From: Aquilaria yunnanensis
Lineage: Eukaryota; Streptophyta; Magnoliopsida; Malvales; Thymelaeaceae
Reading direction: 5' to 3'
Length of the DNA: 64,000 bases
NCBI GenBank assembly: GCA_039654915.1
Contig: CM077594.1
Coordinates: forward strand, 95,370,893-95,434,892
In this document: positions 34,501-46,330 of the stretch, piece by piece
Position numbering within the stretch: position 1 is the stretch's first letter
How the letters are laid out: each line of letters starts with the position of its first letter
The notes under the pieces: model-generated
What the model saw: only the letters and a program-made list of their open reading frames with translations
Databases searched by the model: none
Told to the model about the DNA's origin: nothing
Made by a program: the position numbers and the translations under genes

Positions 34501-37181
34501 GCATACCTACAAGTACATCCTACCATTACAGCTCCACTTGTGTTTCTCACATCTCATGAAACAGCTAAGATCATGCGAAGTAAATGGTTTATCTCATGCC
34601 AGATGACTTAAAGATTATAGAAAAGTAACAATAGGTTGTTTAAAATTTTGGGGCCATCGGTATAATTTATCACTACATGGAGATTAGAGAGAATCTGTTG
34701 GAAGCAAGCAAATTTGTTTGGTTTCCTTGAGATAATGTCTAATTTTGGTGGGTGCGCGTGCAGGACAAAGGGGAGGGATTGAGGTCATAATGGGAGCTTC
34801 CAGCCCACCCATAAGATTATTCTTAACGCATACACTCCGAATCATTCCTTGCCACCCTTAAAACTGCAAATTTTGATTCTAAACTCACCATTTTGCATCA
34901 TTGCTTCTTCCAACCTCATTGCTTTTTTTTTAAAAAAAAAAAAAAAAGAGAGAATGATTAATGTTATTACCGTGTAATTGCCTACGTAGTTCCCACTAGT
35001 TTCTACACTCATCTCCGTCTCCCACAGCTAGGTATACTTTTCGGAAGGAACCTTTTCTAGAGAGTTTATCTTTATCATGTTGAATAATTGTTCCAAGCTT
35101 TGGTGTAAAATCTTGAACTAAAAGCTGAGAACAATTAAAATGTCACGAGGATGGTAGTTAAATACCATAACCAAACCACTTGTAAGAGCCCGTCCCAGCA
35201 GTAATTGCATCTAGGCTAGGATTGTTAACCTATGCTTTAACGGTATTAAACTACTAGAAAAACACAGCATCAACGGCAAAGCAGAGCCACATCATATTGC
35301 TCAAGAACAGTCATTCAGCAGAGAGAACCATTAGTGGGAAAACCATGATCCTCACAAGTATGAATTAAAAGCACATCATAAGAGCATATCTAAACCATGC
35401 ACGTCAACAGGACAGAAACAGAACAGGAGACATATTCAAAGATTAACAGGAGAGTGATGATTGCTAATGTGATTTAATGAGAACTTTGGGGACAACAAGA
35501 ACATTGAGACTGAGATATTGTCTATGTATGCAGAGAACCACTCCATTTGAATAAGGGGTCTTATGATTAATTAAGAAGGCTGCCTTGAGAAATGCAGAAA
35601 AGAAATGATGATAATACCAAAGTTGCCAGCAAAATGAAATTTCCCGGGAGAGAATAAAAATGATGTAGAATATTTTTTGAGGACTGCTTTTGCATTTCAC
35701 GAAAGATGGGAATTGGCAAGGCCTCTCCTAACTCAAGGATACTTTCATTATTTATCTGCACTCCTGATTTCCTTTAGTGTTTTTTCTTCTTCTTCTTCTT
35801 CTTTCTTCTGCTTTATTTTCCGAACTTTTCTGCACAATTTTTGCCTATTGTAATTCCCTGAATTCTCTAAAACACAGAGCTGTTCCTTTAACTAGTAGTT
35901 TTCACAAGAGGTGGTGATGCATATTCCACTTCTGCACTATTCACTACCCTACCAGAGCAACATAAATCGACTAGTCTTTATCAAAACTCAGAAAGCTGAT
36001 GTTCACAGATGAAGAGCACTTACAAATAAAAGCAAAACAACCCAAAACATCTATGTAGGGAAGTACTTCTTTGTATCTACTTTCCTTCCCTCCCCCTGTT
36101 TCAAATAGCAAATGTTACCTGACCTAAATATAAATTGCATTTCAAAATAAATGTCAGAAGATTTGTTTTGTTCTGTGAAAAGTAACCATTTGAAGACACC
36201 TATGAGATGCAAATTGAGCCCCAGCTATTATTATTCTTCACAGTCAGAATGCTGTCCTGCAGAGAAGCATTTGGTCCATCATATGATTATGTTTTATGTC
36301 TAGTTGGGGGAAAAACATCTTATTTATCCCTCAAGTACAGTTATTCTTCGTTGAGAATGTTAATTAGTTTTGACCAATATTCTTTTTCAATGACCCCATA
36401 TAACAGATTAAATTTTGTTCCTTTAACAGACGAACTTCTACTACTTTCCATCTTTTTCCCCAAAATTTGAAAATCCCCCAAAAATCTTCAATGATTTGAT
36501 TATCCCATGCCAAACCCCTCATCCTTTTGCTAACCACACTCTAATTTTGGGAGGTTCAAATGCACCCTACCAAAAAACCCAAAATAATGCACTACCTAAA
36601 AAAGATCAGACACATACATGGTTAGCAAGTCATTGATACTTTATACGATACAAACAGTAGGAAGAAAGCTGAAATCCCAAATACCAGACAGAACTCTTGA
36701 TTACTCTAGTTAGTGCCATGTTCATGAACAAGAAGGAGTATAAGTATGATTACGGGGTAGACATGATCCAGTTCTCCAAAAACATGAACCTCAAATTAGT
36801 GCCAAGTAATCATGCTTAGCGAATAAACAATTGAGATAATCAGAGTTAAAGGGCAATAAAAAATATATAAGGGAGCAGATAGTTGGCTGTGAAGAGAAAT
36901 GGGAGGAACAGTGATTGGGACTGGAAGTGAGAGTGGCGGAGTGAGAAGCATGACAATTACCTCAAATTGTCACGCGCGTGGGCATAAATTCCGTTCTCTT
37001 GTTCATTGTCCCTCTGCCCTCATGAAAATTTTCGTCCCTCTCATTTTTTTTTCCTCTCTTTCTTTTGAACATATCATCATCTTATTCACTTCATTATGCC
37101 TGCAATCATGATTCTTGGTTGCCTCACCCGCATGCCCACAACTCTCTCTCCTCCTCTTTCTTTCTCTCTCAAAATCCCACC
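31562..37181. other. long gene-poor stretch upstream of SAMDC
   Basis: About 5.6 kb with no supported gene, RNA gene or clear mobile element. Open frames here (for example at 32440-32742, 33491-33823 and 35464-35700) lack splice context and family resemblance. 33400-34150 is less AT-rich than its surroundings and includes a run of A at 33557-33580 and a CT-rich block near 34090-34145. The last few hundred bases are the SAMDC promoter. Confidence 0.45.
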
Positions 37182-37188
37182 TATAAAT
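37182..37188 (+). promoter_or_regulatory. TATA box of SAMDC, preceded by a CT patch
   Basis: TATAAAT lies in 'cacctataaatccctctc', after a pyrimidine-rich stretch at 37141-37170. It is 140 bases before the start codon, predicting a leader of about 110 nt. No ATG occurs between the box and 37328, so the predicted leader has no upstream ORF. Confidence 0.6.
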
Positions 37189-37327
37189 CCCTCTCTCCCA
37201 CCCACTTCTCTCTCCCACCTGTACTCGCTTACGATCACAAACTCCTTCCCCCACTAAGTTATTTTGAACGAATCTTGAACGCTTTCTGTTCTTGTCTTTT
37301 TATTTCTCGGATTTTGACTCTCTTCCA

Positions 37328-38356
37328 ATGGCTGCTTCTGGGTTTGAGGGCTTTGAGAAGCGCCTGGAGCTCCATTTTTTTGGGGATGACCCGGCGGTTA
37401 CCCGATTGGGCCTCCGGCTTTTGGATTTCGGGTCGTTGGAGCAAGTTTTACGCGCGGTTCAGTGCACCGTAGTCTCTGCGGTAGGCAATCACTTCTTCGA
37501 CGCCTACGTTTTGTCCGAATCCAGCCTCTTCGTTTACCCCACCAAGATCATAATCAAGACCTGTGGAACCACCCAGCTCCTCAAATCCATCCGTCCCTTG
37601 ATCCGGCACGCTCGAAATCTTGGCCTTACCTGCTGCGGGTGCAGGTACACCCGCGGTAGCTTTATCTTTCCCGAATCACAGCCATTCCCTCACACCAGCT
37701 TCAAAGATGAAGTCGTTTACCTCGAAGAAAACCTCCCCAACAGCCTCTATTACCGGAAAGCGACCGTTATGCCGTCCAAGCTGCCGTCACATGCCTGGCA
37801 CGTGTTCTCCGCCAGCGATGAAGCTCACGCCGCCGTCAATTACTCGCCGGACCTCACCTACACCGTGGAGGTCTGCATGACGGAGCTCGACCGGACTCTT
37901 GCGCGCAAGTTTTTCATGTGCTCCGGCGGATGCAGGGACGGCCACACCACGGGGAAGGACATGACGGAGCTCACCGGGATCGATGAACTCATTCCTGGAT
38001 CAATTGTGTGCGACTTCGCGTTCGATCCTTGCGGCTACTCCATGAACGGGATCTACGGGGACCGCTACTCGACGATCCACGTGACTCCGGAGGACGGTTT
38101 CAGCTACGCGAGCTTCGAGTGTGTGGGATCGATGTACGACGAAGGAGACGATTTGGCTGAGGTACTCAGGAAGGCGGTGCGTGTTTTCCGGCCGGCGAAG
38201 GTTTCGGTCTCCACTACTTGCGCCGGCAGGGAAGTGTGGAGTCGAGTGGCGCAGGCGCTGGAGCCGCTAGGAATGAAGCGCCGGAGTTGCGTGAAGGACG
38301 ATTTCCCGGCGGCGGGAAGCATTGTGTTCCAGACGTTCACCGCTCGTAGGCAATGA
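37328..38356 (+). CDS. SAMDC4: S-adenosylmethionine decarboxylase proenzyme, SAMDC4/BUD2 type, 342 aa
   Basis: Uninterrupted frame from ATG 37328 to TGA 38354-38356. The upstream in-frame extension starts at TTG and is not used. The enzyme decarboxylates S-adenosylmethionine to supply aminopropyl groups for spermidine, spermine and thermospermine. The N terminus MAASGFEGFEKRLELHFF holds the conserved acidic residues. The self-cleavage site is LSE|SSLF, with the pyruvoyl-forming serine at residue 65, in YVLSESSLFVYPTK. Cys79 lies in IIIKTCGTT. FDPCGYSMNGIYGDRYST and IHVTPEDGFSYASFE carry the processing and substrate residues. The short N terminus, lack of introns and apparent lack of the translation-repressing uORFs of SAMDC1-3 point to the SAMDC4/BUD2 branch. 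It looks intact. The coding region is much more GC-rich than its flanks. Confidence 0.95.
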   Translation: MAASGFEGFEKRLELHFFGDDPAVTRLGLRLLDFGSLEQVLRAVQCTVVSAVGNHFFDAYVLSESSLFVYPTKIIIKTCGTTQLLKSIRPLIRHARNLGLTCCGCRYTRGSFIFPESQPFPHTSFKDEVVYLEENLPNSLYYRKATVMPSKLPSHAWHVFSASDEAHAAVNYSPDLTYTVEVCMTELDRTLARKFFMCSGGCRDGHTTGKDMTELTGIDELIPGSIVCDFAFDPCGYSMNGIYGDRYSTIHVTPEDGFSYASFECVGSMYDEGDDLAEVLRKAVRVFRPAKVSVSTTCAGREVWSRVAQALEPLGMKRRSCVKDDFPAAGSIVFQTFTARRQ

Positions 38357-39253
38357 GAGAGGAAAGGAAAAGGAAATTAGTAAAGAAATGGCCGATTTAT
38401 TTTGAAAGAAAAAAAGAAAAAGGGAAAGGAGTGCAGATTTAGGGAAGCAGGGGGCTTAGGATATGGGGGGGAATTTTTTAGGGCGATGACGTGGAAATAT
38501 ATGATTGGTTTGAGAGGGAAATGAATATGGGGTTGACTTCTGTAGAAGATAAAAACGTCGGACATGAGGATGACGTGGAAGTAGCATCCGTAAAGATGAA
38601 AATGGGGAAATCATGATAGTGCACCCCACTTCGAAATGTCACGCCTAAGATTTTTGAGGTTATCCGTGTAGTGCCAAGGCAACGGAAAAGAAAAAAAAAA
38701 CAACAATATGGCTCGTGTTTTGTTGAGGTTTATTTTAACTTTGCTTTTCTTTTGTCATTTCCCTCTTTAACGACTTCTTACACTAGCCCTATATTTTCAG
38801 TTGAAAGATTGAGTAATATATGTAGTTAATTTTTCTATGTTATTTGCGTCAAACCATGGCTAAGAATCTCTAAAAATGGATGGTAGCTCAATGTCAATGT
38901 TATTTTCCTTTCTCTTTTGGTTGGGTGGACAAACTTATTGTAGATTTTAATAAAGCAAAAAATAATTGTACCCTACTGCTCCTTTTCTCTACTCTCTCAA
39001 AAATCCTAGCCGCTTTACTTTTATCCATAAAAAAACTTTTATTCAATCAGCCTGGTTGGTTAAATGATATTTTACCTGTTTGATTATTTTTCCTTATTGC
39101 ATTTTCTAAAGCAATTCTCCTCTTCGGTCATATCTATTTTTTCCAACTTCACTCGAATTGGGGTGTCTTTCTCGAAAAAGATAAATGGTCCTGATCTGCA
39201 AGGGATGATTAAAAAGAGGATGTTGGCAAGTAGATGATTTAGTTTTGCCAGTT
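38357..39253. other. 3' flank of SAMDC, AT-rich
   Basis: Probably contains the SAMDC 3' UTR. No further gene is recognised. Confidence 0.45.
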
Positions 39254-39841
39254 TGGCTAGAAATATTGAATTTGTCATTAATATTTTTGGTTTAGAGCGA
39301 ATATGTCACTATAACTTTTTTTTTTTTGTTCAATTTTTTATTAATATTTTAAAATAGGCTAAATATGTGATTAAAGTTTCAAATTAAAAATAGATATTCT
39401 ACTCGCCGTTAAAAAGTTAACAAATAATGTTAAAAATAATAAATTTTAAAATTTTAGGGTTATCATGCAAGTTTTAACAAACTTTAAAGACCATTTGTAG
39501 TTAGATTCTCTATGTTTCTCTCTCTCTCTTTCTCTCGAATGCCGGCAAGAAGATTAGATAGCGGAGACAAAGGGAGGGTGGCGATGGGATTGGAGCACTA
39601 ATGACAAAGATTAGTCCCTATTTTGGCAAAATTCTTAAAAGTTCTGATATTTTTTTAAAGATGCACAATAACTCCAAAGATTTAAAAATCTGCTATTTTT
39701 ATCATTTTCAGTTATTTTCCAACCACTAGTGGTATATTCGGCCCATTTTAAAACATTAGTAAGAGATTGGGAAAAAAAAAACTATAGTGGCATATCAACT
39801 CCCTACCCAAAACATTAGTGGTAAATTTGATATTTCTACCT
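39254..39841. mobile_element. non-autonomous MULE-like element
   Basis: The left end (TAGAAATATTGAATTTGTCA) matches the complement of the right end (TAGAAATATCAAATTTACCA) for over 100 bases. Shared blocks include a T-run and AATATTTTAAAATRGGC. Target duplications are unclear. The interior holds a short CT run (39514-39536) and a small GC-richer block. No transposase. Confidence 0.55.
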
Positions 39842-39897
39842 TTGGTTTTTTAAATTTTATCTTTTTGTTCTTTTGCCCTGTTATAGATGAAGTTTAC

Positions 39898-40250
39898 ACC
39901 CAATTCGTTTTAACTTAAGCCAATTGACTACAAAATGATCTGTTTTTATTCTTACATATTTTTTATTTGGAACTAATTTTAATTAAAATTCAATATTATG
40001 TCACTGCAATAATCAATTAAAAATATAATTTTTATAATCTTAATAAATTTTTATGAATTTTTCTAGTTTAAAGCCTTACAAAAGAAAAATTCATAAAAAT
40101 TTAATAATATCATGAAAATTTACTTTCAAGTGGATTATTGCATCTATATAACATTAGCTTTCACATGAAATTGGTTTCTAGCAAAAAAGATATAAAAGCA
40201 AAAATAAATTAGTTGATTTAAGTTAAAATGAATTGACTCTTAAATTTGAA
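39898..40250. mobile_element. fold-back MITE
   Basis: The two halves are inverted copies of each other. TTCGTTTTAACTTAA near the left border pairs with TTAAGTTAAAATGAA near the right. AAATTTTTATGAATTTTTCT pairs with its complement across a centre near 40070. The whole stretch can fold on itself. Borders and target duplication are not firmly set. Confidence 0.6.
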
Positions 40251-40469
40251 GTTTGTTTCAGATTTCAAGTTAATTTTAGATCATACTCTCGGAGGTCATC
40301 ATGTTTTAGATGGAAGTAATAGATTCGTTGAGGTATCTTTCTTTATTTTAAATGTCATGGGGATGTGGCCAATTGGGTGGCCTATTATGTTTCAGTTATT
40401 TTCGAGTGATCTATATCATTAATTGTTGATGCCACATAATTTACTATTGATTGAAACTAGCTTATGTAT

Positions 40470-40485
40470 CCAGCGTTGTCACGGG
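40470..40485 (-). other. Helitron 3' terminal hairpin next to CTAG
   Basis: Minus strand CCCGTG-ACAA-CGCTGG: five of six stem positions can pair (one G-T wobble) with one C/T mismatch. It lies nine bases before the terminal CTAG (40460-40457). Its composition stands out from the AT-rich flanks. It fits the rolling-circle termination signal of Helitrons. Confidence 0.6.
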
Positions 40486-40949
40486 ATCCAAAAGTGTATT
40501 AGGTGGGTAATTGTATAAATATTTAAATATTTTGAAAATATTACAGTACCAATAATTTTGTAAATATTACAATAAAATGTCCTAAAATAGCATCAACAAT
40601 AAAAAATTTGCACTTATCAAATTTTTAAATCATGAATAACAATGAAATCAAATGCATATATCAATATCATCCAAATGCCTTTCTCCTGCTTGGCCTTAAA
40701 GTAAGACACTGTAATAATTATTCATATGGAGGAATATGTTATAGATGGCTACAAAAATTTGAGGGAATAAATACTGAACTTTTTATTTTTTATTTTTTTT
40801 GTAAAAGATATGAACCTGTACTGTGACTTAATCAATTCATCGTTTGACAGTGAACCATTTGTGATAGAAGTTATCATATGGTTACACAATTCATCATTAT
40901 TGAAACACATATTCAATATTAGTTTTTGTTGAAAGAAATTATGTCATAT

Positions 40950-43900
40950 GAAAAGGGATCAAGAAGTTGAGGTGACATACATGGCAGCTGCATATGGAGA
41001 TTGTTCTGCTGACAATGACTTGTGTGGATTTTCATTTGATGGAATCATTTCACTTAGGTTGTCAGTTACAATAGTACATAAATTAGATCCACTGTAGATG
41101 GAGAATATAAAATGAAGTTTAATTAGAACAGGAAATGAACAATAATATAAAAAAATCAAGAACACTATAAATACAATCAAAGGAATAAATTTCAATACCT
41201 TTTATTGATCGTACTGGATATACTACTTATAGTGTCTATTCTAACTGCACTTGCAACAACATCAGAACAATCAAACGCCTTACTTGTCTCACTACACAAG
41301 TATGAATTTCTTATAATTAGTACTGCAACATATTTATTAAACACAATCAATTATAATATTGTGAAAAGTGAAAAGATTGTTGACCCAGGGTAACATTGTT
41401 GCTTAAGAAGTTGAAATTTTGATTCCATTTCATTTATGAATCGTCTTTTCAATGTCGAGCTTCCTTTACCCAATGATTGAAACTGAAAAATATAGTAATA
41501 ATAGTAACATTGTTACTTCATACAAGTGATATATATGCAAGAAAAGAATTGTATAGCTTAAGTATTAATATATGGGCATTTGATGCCTTGGAAATTAGAT
41601 GTAGAAGGGCTCGACTTTCAATTGACCAATTAACTTGATCTACTTTCTTGACAGTAAATGCAGAGTGTATGTTGTTATTATTAAACTTAGTTATCTCAAT
41701 ATCCCAAATAAATGGAGTGCCCCTTAATCGTCCAAATATCTTCCTCAACTTTTCTTGTCCTTCCACCTAATAATAGAGAAACATTATATAAAGTTAACAC
41801 TTATACAATTCATTTGTAAATCATTGTACCAATAAACGAATATGAACATGTAAAAGAGCAAGTGATTTTGAAATACTCATAGTGTTTTTTATCATGTATA
41901 AATCTGAAGCCGAGCATCCAAACAATTGTTCAGTAACTTTGTTAAACAAAATAAAATATGTCTTATATGAATGGTCTGCAACCTAGACTTACTTTATATC
42001 TACATATTAAAATTATTATCAAATAAGTTACAGAACTTTTACATAAAAATAATATTATTAATTTTAATATAAACAATACTATAGGTAGTCATTAATAAGT
42101 ACCCGATGACACAACTAGAAGTCATTGTATAATACCTGTCACAATAATACATTGAGCCCTGCGACTGTACTTTTCTCAAGCAAGCACTGCACCATTTATA
42201 ATACTAAGGGTATTGTTCATCGACCAATATAATTGTCGCATGACACATGAAAAGTTTGTTCTGCATCAGAACATAGTAATTGTTATCACTAATTACAAAT
42301 TTATGAGAATTCAAGTTAGTAAGATTCAAATTAAGTTTACCCCCATGATAGGGTTCGAGTGTCTATTCTCGATATCAAGTATTGTCAAGCGCGCAGTGAC
42401 CTCCCTATCTTTATAATGATCCACAATTTGCTGATTTTCTATCTTATGAATAATGTCAACCTGCCCAATGTCTTGCCTGAAAATTTTTTAATATAATAAA
42501 GTGTACATTATTCATAACTAATATAAAATAATAAATGATAGGTATTTTTCCTATTCTTACGATTGTAGAATAGTAGCAACCATAGGGATTTCAGGGTTGA
42601 CATATATTTTAGTTGCACAAATTGAATGTAGAAAATATTTTCCTGTAAATGTAATAAAATATCAATTAATATGCACACATACATTTTAAAGAAAAGAAAA
42701 TGGAAAACAATACAATCAGATGCCAAGAAGACATTATTGCATTATACCTATATATGTTTTAACAAATGTAGATGTTACAACCACAATAATATGGTTATCC
42801 TTCATACCAAGAATAGAATGAGAATCAGGTAGGTCAACTCTATCGCCCCATAGCACAACCTCAATTTCTGCTAGGGATGGCAATTGGAGCAAATCGGGCT
42901 CGGATTTACCACACTCGCCACTCCCCTGCTAAGCTTGACGGGTAATAAATAACACCCATGCCCGTTACTCGGGGGTCACTAGCACCCTATGGATTATCCA
43001 CCAGTGAATTGAGTCAGCTACAACGATAGATCGATGGCCAAGAGTAGCATGAGTCAGCTTGTTAGAAGAATTGAGGATGAGGTTGCGGGTGGATCCGAGG
43101 AATGAGGAAGCAGAGAGAATGAGAGGGTAGTTGCCAAAGGTGGAGAGAAAGGCGGGACGGAGGTGGGCAGCAGAAAAAATGACGGCGGCCATTGATGTCG
43201 CCCTGGGAGCTTGAGAGATGGGAATGGTGGAAGAGTGAAAATGAGGGAAATTTTGGTAGAGGTCTGATGGAAACATGCGAAGAAGAAAAAACAGATGTGA
43301 AAAAAATAAAGAATAGGTGGTAGCAAGATAGGTTTTAGGGTTATATATTTGTTAAATTACACTTTGGTCACTTGATTTATTTATTTATTTCATTTTAGTC
43401 TTTTCTTTTGACAAGTTACAATTAAGTCATCGACAAACAAAGGAAAATTGTGACGGATTGCAAGTGTGGCAAGTCTACCCATTAGCTAAAATCAAAATCC
43501 ATGATGGGTATACGGGTGCAATTTTCACCAAATATCTACAACCCATGGGTCAGGTATCTGTGGGTTGCGGATTTTATCCTACCCACTGCCAATCCTAATT
43601 TTTGCACCACTTTAAAATTTGGAATAATTATTCATTAGATTATTAAGGGAATGATATAAATAATATAAAGCTTATATGATATTCACTTAAATGTGATTTC
43701 TTAGGTACAATGTACACCTATGACTAATAGGACATTTTTATTCTGTTGAGAGATGACAGAGTCAAGTTTCCATAGTTTACCAACATTTGTTTATATTACA
43801 AAAAGTACTACAATAAATGATTCTAAAAAAACATGTGTCATTTTTCTACGTTATCATATGGATGGTAATTTTGTACCAATATTATAAATAAATACCTGTG

Positions 43901-44340
43901 TAATGACATTCAATGGAAGGTGCGATCCAGCATCAGAGAAGTCAACAAGCTCAAATATGTGTTTTCCAATCTCAAGGCAGCCACTATTAACCCGACTAAC
44001 AGTTGTGTACCTAGAGAAAAAAGTTTGTGCTTACATGTCACAAGCTTTTAAATATCACTCGGACGGCCAACAATGAAGTTTTTCATAACGAATACAAAAC
44101 CTTCATCAATAATAGTGCGAAACTTGGTAATAAGGTCCTTTGAGATTCTTGCACATATATGGTCATTCTAGAGATAAAATAAATAGTAACATAAAATGAA
44201 AATATTATAGAAATAATATTATAGTGTATTATTTAAGGAAGTTGACATCATACATTGAAATCTAACAGGATCATCTCTATCCCAAAGAAACTCTCATATC
44301 TAGACAAGGCATCCTAAACATGCGTAACATAAACCTTCAA
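40950..44340 (-). pseudogene. RPA70-like single-stranded-DNA-binding protein remnant of the Helitron
   Basis: Separate exon-like pieces on the minus strand read like plant RPA70/DUF223 OB-fold proteins: about 44330-44250 (ALSRYESFFGIEMILLDF), 44160-44060 (ARISKDLITKFRTIIDEGF), 44015-43900 (YTTVSRVNSGCLEIGKHIFE), then IEVVLWGDRVDLPDSHSILG (about 42870-42810), CATKIYVNPEIPMVATILQS (about 42620-42560), 42480-42320 (DREVTARLTILDIENRHSNP) and 41766-41560. Stops and a hAT insertion break the gene. RPA-like proteins bind single-stranded DNA and are thought to assist Helitron transposition. Exon borders are approximate. Confidence 0.65.
42872..43597. mobile_element. hAT-type element inserted in the RPA-like exon
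   Basis: Starts TAGGGATGGCAATTGGAG and ends CCCACTGCCAATCCTA (complement TAGGATTGGCAGTGGG). The flanks are ATTTCTGC (42864-42871) and ATTTTTGC (43598-43605), an 8-bp target duplication with one mismatch. Removing the element and one copy of the duplication rejoins an RPA reading frame (GAKIEVVLWG on the minus strand). The interior (42960-43330) is GC-richer and holds a 103-codon minus-strand frame with ATG (43276-42965) of unknown origin. Confidence 0.85.
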
Positions 44341-44639
44341 GCATCAATTGTATCTCACACGTGCAAGGTCCCTAATTAGATGTTATTGTTGTTTCATATT
44401 GAAATAGTAATTTATCCAAATTAAACATAACAATCTTATAATCCAAATAAACAAAGGCAATGTAATACAAAAATATAATCACAGATAACAACTGATTGCA
44501 TTATGTCAAGTAATGATGTGTAAAGTGAATAAATCATACTAATGCTCAATACAAGAAATAAGTGGTTCATATGTGGTGGCCATATACATGATCAAACACT
44601 TTTGTATAAACAATATTATTCATATATGACATGAACCTC

Positions 44640-46330
44640 GGGTTTTTATGTTGTAACAATACTTGAAACTTATTGGGAGAAGTTACACGAGAAGTAGCAA
44701 CATATAACTATCCATGAGAAAACACTAGTTCTAAAAGATAGAGTCCTAAATGATTAAAAGCTTGTCGTTGTCTCTTATTTATTATCATTGCAAAACATGA
44801 TTTCACTGGAAACTATCATCTGGAGAAATCAAAAGGTAATTGAGTGTCTGAAGGTACCATCTCAATTCGTGGAATCAAACAACGGTTCCCAGTATGACTA
44901 CCAGTTAAGATCTCAGCTTTAATTACTCTATCAGCCACACGAGTAACAATAAGCCTTCTCATAATGTATAAACTATTAACTTGATTTATATTTCTCAACA
45001 ATATAATAGAAACACCAACCTTCAACTCCAAACAATGGTTAGGAAGTCCAGAGAATTTCAAACTGTTCAGGTACTCAACTAGATATAACATAGTATGTGC
45101 CTCAACATTCTTGGACAATGGTGAAATAAAATCTACACTCAAGTATATTCTACCATCTCCTGAAAAACTTTGTAAGTAGACGATCATTGATATCATCAAC
45201 AATATCATTCTTTGTGGCAAGTATCACTATTTCTTTAAGATATTCCTTATCATTGATCATGGTATGCAAATTCAGGAAAGTATATCGGATAACATCATCT
45301 ATTGGGTTCGTAGTGGTAGGGATTAAAAACCTATCAGGGATTCAGGTCCAAGTTGGTTCCTCTTCATCATTTGATTGTTTTTCCAACGGCAATTAACCCT
45401 CTTCAAGTCTTAAAATCCACTCACAAAATTGTGCAACTTCTAAACTTCCTGCATTTTTCAATCTCATATTTTGAGTAAGTATGCGGACAATACAGTGTGA
45501 CTATAGTGGGGGATGATCATATTGGTACTGCAACAATGTCAACTCTGCTACCACAACTAATAACAGGTAAAATTTGTCAAAAATCTCCACCAAGAACTAT
45601 AGTCTTCCCACCAAAATTTTTATTCGAAATAGCTTGTTCATGAGGATGCATGATATCATGCAAAGTATGATATAAAAGTCTTAAACGAATGTCAGTGGGC
45701 CATGGGTGCCTCGTCCCATTCAATTAAACTCGTATTGCATTATAACTATGCAAGTGGAGTTGATTGCTTTAAATTGTATACGAAATTCTTATTTAACTTG
45801 ATAGGAGTTTTGAATTGTGAATGTATAGTACAATCACTTGGCAACAAAAGAGTTGCAATACATGACGAGGAAATAGCTAATGCTATCTTTTCTTCAGAAC
45901 GAACATGTGATAGAAATGTCCGCCAAAGATATGTTTTACTAATGCCACCGTTTCCATATACAAAAAAATAGTCTCCTATTACCATATTGTATTGATCTTA
46001 TTATAAAATTGTATACATTTAACTAACCTTTATTCAACCCACGATATAAAGATCTGTGTTTGACTAAAAGTGCAACCCGATCATAATTCAGGTTTTCTAG
46101 TATCAGTGAATTATACTTAAGAATTAATGCACTTAGATGAAGGTAAGCATATCAACAAATTCCTTCAAACTCATCCTGTTCCTATTAAGAATTTTCTCGA
46201 CATCATAAAGTACATAATTATATATTTCAGAGTTAGACAACACAAAATGAGGATTATTCCTGACTATACGTTGTATTGTGATAGCATCATCAGACAATGC
46301 TAAAAAGATGAAGTAGTAATTCTAAATGTA
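44640..46330 (-). pseudogene. Pif1-type Helitron helicase remnant
   Basis: Pieces in order on the minus strand: 46310-46160 (AITIQRIVRNNPHFVLSNSE, MSLKEFVDML); 45985-45749 with a damaged Walker A (VYGNGGISKTYLWRTFLSHV, where GKT is expected but SKT is found); 45720-45560 (NGTRHPWPTDIR, FGGKTIVLGGDF then a stop); 45220-44816 (FSGLPNHCLELKVGV, ADRVIKAEILTGSHTGN, PRIEMVPSDTQLPFDF); and 44800-44650 (KSCFAMIINKRQRQAFN, VFSHG, LYVATSRVTSP). Several stops and shifts separate them, so no active helicase can be made. The order and motifs are those of the C-terminal helicase domain of plant Helitron proteins. Confidence 0.75.

Larger units (their letters stand above)
40457..46330 (-). mobile_element. 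decayed Helitron with helicase and RPA70-like remnants
   Basis: On the minus strand the order is Pif1-type helicase C-terminal half (46330 to about 44640), an RPA70-like gene (about 44340 to 40950), then a Helitron-style 3' end. That end is a near-perfect hairpin CCCGTGACAACGCTGG (40485-40470), eleven intervening bases?-scale spacing (ATACATAA plus flank), and a terminal CTAG at 40460-40457 followed by T, as in CTRR|T insertions. Plant Helitrons commonly carry both a Rep/helicase and RPA-like genes. No Rep (HUH) domain and no 5' TC end are recognised, so the 5' boundary at about 46330 is only where similarity stops. Many stops are present. A hAT-type element (42872-43597) sits inside the RPA part. 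Confidence 0.7.

Noticed and set aside
37292..37327. N-terminal extension of SAMDC
   Set aside because: The extension starts at TTG. The first ATG (37328) gives the normal family N terminus.
44816..45220. Intact-looking 134-codon frame as a stand-alone gene
   Set aside because: It is only one piece of the broken Pif1-type helicase, with further pieces and stops on both sides.
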